Shown here: positions 33,436 to 39,402 of the stretch, piece after piece
Numbering within the stretch: position 1 is the first letter of the stretch
How the letters are laid out: every line of letters starts with the position of its first letter
DNA from: Gp22-AA3 sp964384905
Lineage (GTDB): Bacteria; Acidobacteriota; Polarisedimenticolia; Gp22-AA2
DNA: 39,402 nt
Assembly: GCA_964384905.1 (NCBI GenBank)
Contig: CAYLND010000018.1
Span: 1 to 39,402 of the forward strand
Reading direction: 5' to 3'
Notes under the pieces: model-generated
Databases searched by the model: none
Told to the model about the DNA's origin: nothing
The model's input: the letters and a program-made list of their open reading frames with translations, nothing else
Program-made: the position numbers and the translations under genes

Positions 33436-34535
33436 TGCGCCCCCGATGCCGCCTGCGCCCGTGCCCTCCCTGGTGGCCCGAAAACGAGCCGTGGCCGCCG
33501 TCCGATCCGGCACGCTTCCGGCGGCACGGGGGGGCCCGGTTCGTGCGCCGCTTCGTCTTCCTGTTTGCAACCCTGCTCGGCCTCAGCGCGCTCGGCGCCT
33601 TCACGCTCGTGTCCCGGATCGTCGGGACGCGCTGGCCGGTCGGCCCCGTGGGGCCCTGGTCGTCCCTCGCGGTGGTCCTCGGAGGAGGCCTGTTCCTCCT
33701 CGCGATGCTGTCGGCGCTCGTCCGTCGCGTCGGCGCGCCCCTGGGTGACATCGTGGCGGCGGCCGACCGCGTGGCGGGCGGCGACTATACGACGCGCGTC
33801 CGGGAGCACGGGCCGCCGTCTTTGCGCACGGTCGGGCGCGCCTTCAACGGCATGGCCGAGCGTCTCCAGTCGCAGGACCGGCAGCGGCGGAACATGATGG
33901 CCGACATCGCGCACGAGCTGCGCACCCCGCTGAGCGTGGTCCAGGGTCGGCTGGAGGGGCTGCTCGACGGAGTCTACGCGCGCGACGACGCGCAGCTCGG
34001 CGAGCTGCTCGACGAGACCCGCCTCCTCGCCCGGCTGGTGGACGATTTGCGGACGCTCGCCGACACCGAGAGCGGCACCCTCGCCCTGCACAAGGAGCCG
34101 ACCGACGTGACCATCCTGATCCAGGAGGTGGTCGCCTCGTTCTCTGCCGAGACCGTGGAGCGCCGGCTCGCGGTCCGCGTCGACGCGTCGGCGGACCTGC
34201 CACTCGTTTCCGTCGATCCCCTGCGCCTCCACGAGGTCCTCGCGAACCTGGTCTCGAACGCGCTGCGCCACACGCCGCCCGACGGCGTCGTCTCGATCGC
34301 CGCCAGGGTGGCGGACAGCCACCTGACCCTGACCGTGTCGGACACCGGCTCCGGCATCGCCGCCGACGACCTGCCGAAGATCTTCGACCGCTTCTACAAG
34401 GGCAGGCTGTCGCGCGGCTCCGGCCTCGGGCTGACCATCGCGCGCAACCTGGTCCGGGCGCACGGCGGCGAGATCACGGTCGACAGCCGCGTCGGACAGG
34501 GCGCGACGTTCCGGATCACGCTGCCTCTCGAGTGA
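33432..34535 (+). CDS. Sensor histidine kinase (BaeS-like)
   Basis: This 367-residue inner-membrane kinase has two transmembrane helices (about 39-62 and 75-98) with only a dozen residues between them, so almost no periplasmic sensor domain. Then come HAMP (to about 150), HisKA with His161 in DIAHELRTPL, and the ATPase domain with NLVSNALRHTPPDG, DTGSGIAADDLPKIFDRFYKG and GSGLGLTIARNLV. The short sensor suggests detection within the membrane or through a partner, perhaps the small membrane protein upstream. Confidence 0.92.
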   Translation: MMRPRCRLRPCPPWWPENEPWPPSDPARFRRHGGARFVRRFVFLFATLLGLSALGAFTLVSRIVGTRWPVGPVGPWSSLAVVLGGGLFLLAMLSALVRRVGAPLGDIVAAADRVAGGDYTTRVREHGPPSLRTVGRAFNGMAERLQSQDRQRRNMMADIAHELRTPLSVVQGRLEGLLDGVYARDDAQLGELLDETRLLARLVDDLRTLADTESGTLALHKEPTDVTILIQEVVASFSAETVERRLAVRVDASADLPLVSVDPLRLHEVLANLVSNALRHTPPDGVVSIAARVADSHLTLTVSDTGSGIAADDLPKIFDRFYKGRLSRGSGLGLTIARNLVRAHGGEITVDSRVGQGATFRITLPLE

Positions 34536-34575
34536 GCGCGGCCCGCGCTCGCGGTCCCGGCCCCGCCGGGCGCGT

Positions 34576-37164
34576 CTAGACCGGCTTCAGGGGAAGCTGC
34601 GGCTGGTCGCCGATCGGCTCGCCGGGCAGCGACCGCAGCGTGCCGCCGTACAGGTAGTCGCGGGTGTTCTCGAGGATGAGACGCGGGTCGACGCGCCGGC
34701 GCGCCTCGCCGCTCTCGATGGCGGCGCGCGCCACGGCCGCCGCCACTTCGGGCGCGCCGCGGAAATCGAGCGCCCTAGGCAGGATGTAGTCGGCCGAGAG
34801 CTCGTAGTCCGGCACCAGGTCGGCGAGGGCGTGGGCGGCGGCGAGCGTCATGGCGTCGTTGATGTTGCGTGCGGCGACGTCGAGGGCGCCGCGGAAGATG
34901 CCGGGGAAGGCGATGGCGTTGTTGATCTGGTTCTTGTAGTCCGAGCGGCCGGTCGCCACGACCGCCGCGCCGGCCTGAAGCGCCGCCTCGGGCGCGATCT
35001 CCGGCACCGGGTTCGCGAGCGCGAAGATGATCGGCCGAGGCGCCATGCTCTTGACCATCGCCGGCGTCACCAGGTTGGGTCCCGACAGGCCGATGAAGAG
35101 ATCCCGCCCGCGCAGCCCCTCGGCGAGGTCGCCGCGCCGCTTCTCGAGGTTCGTGACCGCGGCGATCGCCTCCTTCTCCTGGTTGAGATGCGCGCGTTCG
35201 GGATGGAGGACGCCGTGCGTGTCGCACAGGATCACGTCGCGCACGCCCGCCAGCATGATCAGCCGGGTGACGGCGATGCCGGCGGCCCCGGCGCCGTTGA
35301 TCGTCACCTTCAACCCCCCCAGATCGCGGCCGGTCAGCCGGCAGGCGTTCAGGAGGCCGACCAGGACCACGACCGCGGTGCCGTGCTGGTCGTCGTGGAA
35401 GATCGGGATGCCGGTCTCGACGCGCAGCCGCCTTTCGATCTCGAAGCAGCGGGGCGCGGCGATGTCCTCAAGGTTCACGCCGCCGAGCGACGGCTCCATC
35501 GCCTTGACGATGGCGATGATCTCCTCGGTGTCCTGCGTGCCGAGGCAGATCGGCATCGCCTCGATGCCGGCCAGCGTCTTGAACAGGACGCACTTCCCTT
35601 CCATCACCGGCAGGCCGGCCTCCGGTCCGATGTTCCCGAGGCCCAGGACCGCCGAGCCGTCGGTCACGACCGCCACCAGGTTCCCCTTGCTGGTGTACTC
35701 CCAGACGTTGAGCGGCGACTTCATGATCTCGCGCACCGGCACCGCGACGCCGGGGGTGGCGATGACCAGGAGCGTGTGCTCGTCCTTGAGCGGGATCTTG
35801 CTGGTCGTCTCGATGGCGCCGCGATAGCGGCGGTGCAGATCGAGCGCCTCGTCGCCGAGGCTCCTCTCCTCGCTGTTGAAGCCGTGCTCCACCAGGGCGG
35901 CCTCCCCTTCGTAGACCAGGTGGCGGGTGCGGTCCTGGACGTACTCGGGGTCGACGTCCTCGCGCGCGACGCCGAGCGCCACGGCGGCGTTGGCCACCGC
36001 GCCGGCCACCGCCGGGCCGACGCGCAGGTCGAGGACGCGCGGCACGATGCGCTCGTAGCTCAGCTCCTTGTCGGGAACGAGCGCGGCGATGGCGTCCGCG
36101 GCGGCGATCAGCATCTCGTCGTAGACGCGCGAGGCGCGCGCGTCGATGACGCCGCGCAGGACGCCGGGAAACGCCAGGGCGACGTTGAGCCCGTGACGGT
36201 AGTTGGCGCCGCCGGTCAGGACCACCGCGGCGCCGGCGGCATGCGCCTCGTCGGCGCCGATCTCCGGCTCGGGGGTCGCCAGGGCGAGGACGATCGGCTT
36301 CTTGCCCATCGTCCGGATCATGTCGGGGCGGACGGTGCGCGCCGCGGACAGCCCGACGAACAGGTCGGCGCCCTTCAGGGCGTCGCCGACCGTCCCCTGG
36401 CGCTTCTTCGGATTGAGATCGCGGGCGGCCGCCTCCTTGAAGCGGTTCATCCCTTCGGGGCGCCCCTCCCAGACGATGCCGTGCCGGTCACAGAGGGTGA
36501 TCTCCGGAACGCCCGCCTTGCGCAGGAAGCGGGCCACGGTGATGCCGGCGCCGCCGGCGCCCGTGATCACCGCCCGGATCGCGCCGATCTCCTTGCCGAC
36601 CAGCTTCAGGGCGTTGCGCAAGGCCGCCAGAACCGTGGCGCAGGCACCCTGCATGTCGTTGAAGAAATAGGGCACCGGCAGGTCGGCGTCGCTCATGGCG
36701 TCGAGCGCCTCCATCAGCTCGAACGACCGCGGCGAGGCGATGTCCTCGATGGCGAAGCCGCCGAAGGTGGGCGTGAGGCACTGGATGAGCCGGGCCAGGC
36801 GCGCCGGGTCGCGCTCGTCGGCGCACACCGGGAACGCGTCGATCCCGGCGAGCGACTTGAACAGGACGCACTTCCCTTCCATCACCGGCGCCGCCGCCAG
36901 CGGGCCGGCGTCGCCGAACGACAGCACCGAGGACCCGTCGGTCACGACCGCGACGGCGTTGCCGCGCATGGTGTAGATGAACGACGACTCGGGGTCGTCG
37001 CGGATCGCCAGGCACGGCTCGGCCACGCCGGGCGTGTAGACCAGGCTCAGGATGTACTCGTCGCGGACCGGGATCTTGCTCTGGATGCCCAGGAGGCCGC
37101 GGCCGCGCCGGTAGTGGTCCCGGATCTCCGCCGGGTCGATGCGGTCGCCGGGAGGTTGCGTCAC
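34576..37164 (-). CDS. Tandem two-module malic enzyme
   Basis: This 862-residue protein contains two complete MaeB-type malic enzyme modules (about 1-430 and 431-862), not the malic enzyme-phosphotransacetylase fusion of MaeB. The family decarboxylates malate to pyruvate with NAD(P)H formation. Module 1 keeps YTPGVAEPC (Tyr43), EGKCVLFK and IEDI, but has FNDMQGACAT in place of the metal-site loop. Module 2 has HDDQHGTAVV (about 589), EGKCVLFK and LEDI, but ATPGVA (Ala469) in place of Tyr. Both have a dinucleotide motif (GAGGAG, GAGAAG). Each half thus lacks something the other has. The start overlaps the rex stop (ATGA), giving a rex-malic enzyme operon. NAD or NADP use is not resolved. Confidence 0.9.
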   Translation of the reverse strand: MTQPPGDRIDPAEIRDHYRRGRGLLGIQSKIPVRDEYILSLVYTPGVAEPCLAIRDDPESSFIYTMRGNAVAVVTDGSSVLSFGDAGPLAAAPVMEGKCVLFKSLAGIDAFPVCADERDPARLARLIQCLTPTFGGFAIEDIASPRSFELMEALDAMSDADLPVPYFFNDMQGACATVLAALRNALKLVGKEIGAIRAVITGAGGAGITVARFLRKAGVPEITLCDRHGIVWEGRPEGMNRFKEAAARDLNPKKRQGTVGDALKGADLFVGLSAARTVRPDMIRTMGKKPIVLALATPEPEIGADEAHAAGAAVVLTGGANYRHGLNVALAFPGVLRGVIDARASRVYDEMLIAAADAIAALVPDKELSYERIVPRVLDLRVGPAVAGAVANAAVALGVAREDVDPEYVQDRTRHLVYEGEAALVEHGFNSEERSLGDEALDLHRRYRGAIETTSKIPLKDEHTLLVIATPGVAVPVREIMKSPLNVWEYTSKGNLVAVVTDGSAVLGLGNIGPEAGLPVMEGKCVLFKTLAGIEAMPICLGTQDTEEIIAIVKAMEPSLGGVNLEDIAAPRCFEIERRLRVETGIPIFHDDQHGTAVVVLVGLLNACRLTGRDLGGLKVTINGAGAAGIAVTRLIMLAGVRDVILCDTHGVLHPERAHLNQEKEAIAAVTNLEKRRGDLAEGLRGRDLFIGLSGPNLVTPAMVKSMAPRPIIFALANPVPEIAPEAALQAGAAVVATGRSDYKNQINNAIAFPGIFRGALDVAARNINDAMTLAAAHALADLVPDYELSADYILPRALDFRGAPEVAAAVARAAIESGEARRRVDPRLILENTRDYLYGGTLRSLPGEPIGDQPQLPLKPV

Positions 37165-37829
37165 CGTCGCGCCTCCTCGGCCCGGGTCAGGTGGAAGACC
37201 AGGTTCTCGAGCTGGATCTTGAGATCGACCGCCTTCAGGAGGATCCCGGGACGCGACTTCAGTCGCGCGGGCGCGAAGTTGAGCACCGCCTTGATGCCGG
37301 CGCGGCCGACGAGATCCAGGACCTTCTGCGCCGCCACCGCCGGCACCGCCAGCACGGCGATGCTCGCCTTCTCGCGCCGGACCGTCTGGGGAAGCCTGTC
37401 GATATGCAGCACCGGGACTCCGCCGCGGGACACGCCGCCGACCTTGACCTTATCATTATCGAACAGGGCGACGATCTCGAAGCCTCCGGCGTTGAACCCC
37501 GCATAGTCGGCCAGGGCCATCCCCAGGTTCCCCGCCCCGACGATGACCACCTTGCGGTCGCGGGTCAGCCCGAGGATCCGGACCAGCTGATCCTTCAGGT
37601 CGGCGACCACGTATCCGACGCCGCGCACCCCGAACTCGCCGAAGCACGCCAGGTCCTTGCGGATCTGCGCCGAGTTGAGCCCGAATCTCTCCTCCAGCCC
37701 CTGCGAGGAGACGGTCCGCACGCCGGCGCGCTGCAGATCCTCGAGACAGCGCAGGTAGACCGACAGCCTCTGGGCCGTCAGATCGGAGATGGTGCCGCCC
37801 GCGCGCCGCGCTCCCCCCACCTTGTGCAC
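37161..37829 (-). CDS. rex: Redox-sensing transcriptional repressor Rex
   Basis: This 222-residue NADH-responsive repressor has an N-terminal winged helix (RLSVYLRCLEDLQRAGVRTVSSQGLEERFGLNSAQIRKDLACFGEFGVRGVGY), a Rossmann domain with VIVGAGNLGMALADY and the usual swap helix at the C-terminus. Rex leaves DNA when NADH rises. The annotated GTG 37829 lies inside a Rex-type operator (37822-37839) and has no obvious ribosome binding site. A GTG three codons later, or a leaderless start, is possible. It is transcribed with the tandem malic enzyme. Confidence 0.93.
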   Translation of the reverse strand: MHKVGGARRAGGTISDLTAQRLSVYLRCLEDLQRAGVRTVSSQGLEERFGLNSAQIRKDLACFGEFGVRGVGYVVADLKDQLVRILGLTRDRKVVIVGAGNLGMALADYAGFNAGGFEIVALFDNDKVKVGGVSRGGVPVLHIDRLPQTVRREKASIAVLAVPAVAAQKVLDLVGRAGIKAVLNFAPARLKSRPGILLKAVDLKIQLENLVFHLTRAEEARR

Positions 37830-37839
37830 CGTTTCACAA
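37822..37839. promoter_or_regulatory. Rex operator (ROP-like site)
   Basis: TTGTGCACCGTTTCACAA is an 18-base near-palindrome matching the Rex consensus TTGTGAANNNNTTCACAA at all but two positions of the left half. It overlaps the start codon of rex, so Rex should repress its own operon, including the malic enzyme. Confidence 0.8.
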
Positions 37840-38334
37840 AGTCGCGGAAATCGTAGCGGGCGCTCCCGCCGGAGTCAAGCGCGTCTCGCCGTCCGCGATG
37901 CGGCGCGCGACATGAACGATCGCGGCGACGATGCGCGCGAGTTCAAAATCGTTTTTCACCGGGAACCTGTCCGCATTAGTGCACAGCGCGAAGGGACACA
38001 TCACTCGCTCGCAAGGCCGATTCTCCAGACGGCCCGCCCAGAATTCTCATCACGATCCCGGATACCGCGCGACATCGCGCGCCCGCAAGATTTCGTGCGC
38101 GTCGCCTCCAGCACGTTCCTGTCACGCGCGATCACCGTGTGGGCGCTCCATTCGTTTGACTCCGAGTGTGGAAGATCGCGACATCGTAACTGACGTCGAT
38201 CCAATCTCTTGAACGATGCGCGTGGCATCGACCACGAGGATGTCGTGGCATCTCACTTGCTTCTCTCTCGATCGCTTCCTTCGTGAAGCAAAGCCACCGA
38301 ATTCGATTTCCATGCCGCTGGGGAGGGTGTCCCG
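37840..38334. other. Intergenic stretch between rex and the repeat protein
   Basis: About 495 bases hold both divergent promoters, but I see no clear -35/-10 pair, RNA gene or repeat. A TTGACT near 38157 is a weak candidate -35 for the plus-strand gene. Confidence 0.5.
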
Positions 38335-39402
38335 GTGTCGCAGCGCAGGAGTCTTCGGAGGTTGGTTGCCTGCGTGTCCGTCGCGCTCGCTCTGTGCGCG
38401 ATGTCCACGGAGGCAGCGCTCGCGTCGACCGTCGTGCAGCTCGCCTGGGACGCGAACACCGATTCGGACCTCGCCGGCTACCGCCTCGAGTACGGCACGA
38501 CCCCGGGGACCTACACGACGACCGTCGACGTCGGCAACGTCACCTCCTACGCGCTCGCCGGTCTCGTCGCGAACACGACTTATTACTTCGTCGTCGTCGC
38601 CTACGATCAGGCGGGCAACGTCAGCGCGCCCTCGAACGAGGTCGCGACCACTCCGACGGTGCTGCAGCCGGTCCTGGGGATCACCGCGACCGACGCGCCC
38701 GACCCCGTCGCCGCCGGCGGCACCATCACCTACACGATCAACGACTCGAACACCGGCAACGTCACCGCGACCGGCGTGACGATCGCCGACACCGTGCCCG
38801 CCAGCACGACGTTCCTGTCGGCCAGCGGCGGCGGAACGCTCGCGGGGGGCGTCGTCACCTGGTCGATCGGGACGCTCGCGGCCGGCGCTTCGTCCTCGGT
38901 CCAGCTCGTGGTGCGCGTCGCCAGTCCCCTCGCCAACGGCACGGTGATCAGCAATTCGTCCTTGTCGATCGCGAGCAACGAGACCGCGTCGGTCGCCGGG
39001 CCGGCCGTGACCACGACGGTGGCCTCGGCGCCGGTCCTGAGCATCGCCTCGACCGACGCCCCTGATCCGGTCGCCGCGGGCGCCAACCTGACTTACACGC
39101 TGTCGTACGCGAACACCGGCAACGCCGGCGCGTCGTCGGTCGTCGTAAGCGACACCCTGCCGGCCAACACCACGTTCGTCTCCGTCGGCAGCGGCACGCT
39201 CTCCGGCTCCGTGGTCACCTGGTCGATCGGGTCGGTCGCGGCGGGGGCCTCGGGCTCGGTCCAGCTCGTGGTCCGCGTCGCCAGTCCGCTTCCGAACGCC
39301 ACCGTGATTACGCACGGCACCTACAGCATCGATTCGGCGGAGACGACGCCGGTCAGCGGCGGCTCCATCACGACCACCGTGACCTCGGCTCCTGTCCTCG
39401 CC
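38335..39402 (+). CDS. Secreted fibronectin III and DUF11-repeat protein (partial, runs off the window)
   Basis: GTG 38335, with GGGGAGGG about 9 bases upstream, opens a frame of 356 codons that is still open at the last base. It begins with a signal peptide (LVACVSVALALCAMSTEAALA). Then comes a fibronectin type III domain (VVQLAWDANTDSDLAGYRLEYGTTPG...TTYYFVVVAYDQAGNVSAPSNEV) and two DUF11-type (conserved repeat) domains with DAPDPVAAG, TYTI, DTVPASTTFLSASGG and VTWSIG...SVQLVVRVASPL. The DUF11 units repeat at about 360 bases with strong DNA identity, so more units are likely beyond the end. Such proteins are cell-surface or exported and structural or adhesive. Confidence 0.85.
   Translation, partial: MSQRRSLRRLVACVSVALALCAMSTEAALASTVVQLAWDANTDSDLAGYRLEYGTTPGTYTTTVDVGNVTSYALAGLVANTTYYFVVVAYDQAGNVSAPSNEVATTPTVLQPVLGITATDAPDPVAAGGTITYTINDSNTGNVTATGVTIADTVPASTTFLSASGGGTLAGGVVTWSIGTLAAGASSSVQLVVRVASPLANGTVISNSSLSIASNETASVAGPAVTTTVASAPVLSIASTDAPDPVAAGANLTYTLSYANTGNAGASSVVVSDTLPANTTFVSVGSGTLSGSVVTWSIGSVAAGASGSVQLVVRVASPLPNATVITHGTYSIDSAETTPVSGGSITTTVTSAPVLA

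Noticed and set aside
34831..37506. Long plus-strand ORF of about 890 codons
   Set aside because: It is the antisense shadow of the malic enzyme and rex genes, with composition typical of such shadows.
38216..38779. ORF starting at ATG 38216 as the gene at the right end
   Set aside because: It is rich in Arg, Ser and Pro and out of frame with the signal peptide, fibronectin III and DUF11 reading that starts at 38335.

Overview
The window is about 39 kb of GC-rich bacterial chromosome from a Gram-negative organism, judging by the RND efflux pump with an outer-membrane channel, the periplasmic c-type cytochrome and the lipoproteins. The phylum cannot be read from the sequence. An Acidobacteriota-like soil or sediment lineage is a guess from gene style only. 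No rRNA or tRNA gene was found; the one stable RNA gene is ssrA (tmRNA).

The right part, from about 27.8 kb to the end, looks like stable backbone. It holds intact ssrA on the minus strand (27807-28152), a VirJ-like hydrolase coupled to glutamate dehydrogenase, a GT-C glycosyltransferase, a BaeSR-like two-component system with a small membrane protein in front, and a rex-malic enzyme operon with a Rex operator over the rex start. A secreted fibronectin III/DUF11 repeat protein runs off the window end.

The left part, from about 0.17 to 27.8 kb, looks like a tandem stack of three islands at the 3' end of ssrA. The ssrA 3' terminus recurs as a direct repeat at 171, 2371 and 15879. Each of these three copies continues into the same further ~140-150 bp, which ends at the same point and looks like the 3' end of a lost integrase gene. 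Island I (0.17-2.37 kb) carries one membrane glycosyltransferase. Island II (2.37-15.88 kb) is a copper/silver-type resistance island. Its plus-strand operon has a Cys-rich secreted protein, a CusCBA pump, and a MerR regulator with a textbook operator, a MerC-like membrane protein and a thioredoxin-like protein. Its converging minus-strand operon has a second Cys-rich protein, a metal-binding lipoprotein, a TolC-like lipoprotein, a multicopper oxidase, a cytochrome c and a small periplasmic protein. Island III (15.88-27.81 kb) carries truncated ParB-like and adenine-methylase remnants and a two-gene antiphage locus (degenerate kinase-SF1 helicase plus PLD nuclease) that fits type I Mokosh. It also has replication/mobilisation remnants around a heavily folded ~200 bp region, a YfcC-type carrier and a TPR membrane protein.

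The observations most worth following are the integrase-less ssrA island array, the tandem malic enzyme with complementary active-site losses under Rex control, the folded origin-like region at 24058-24326, the paired Cys-rich proteins with a shared C-terminal tail, and the pseudokinase in the Mokosh-like helicase.
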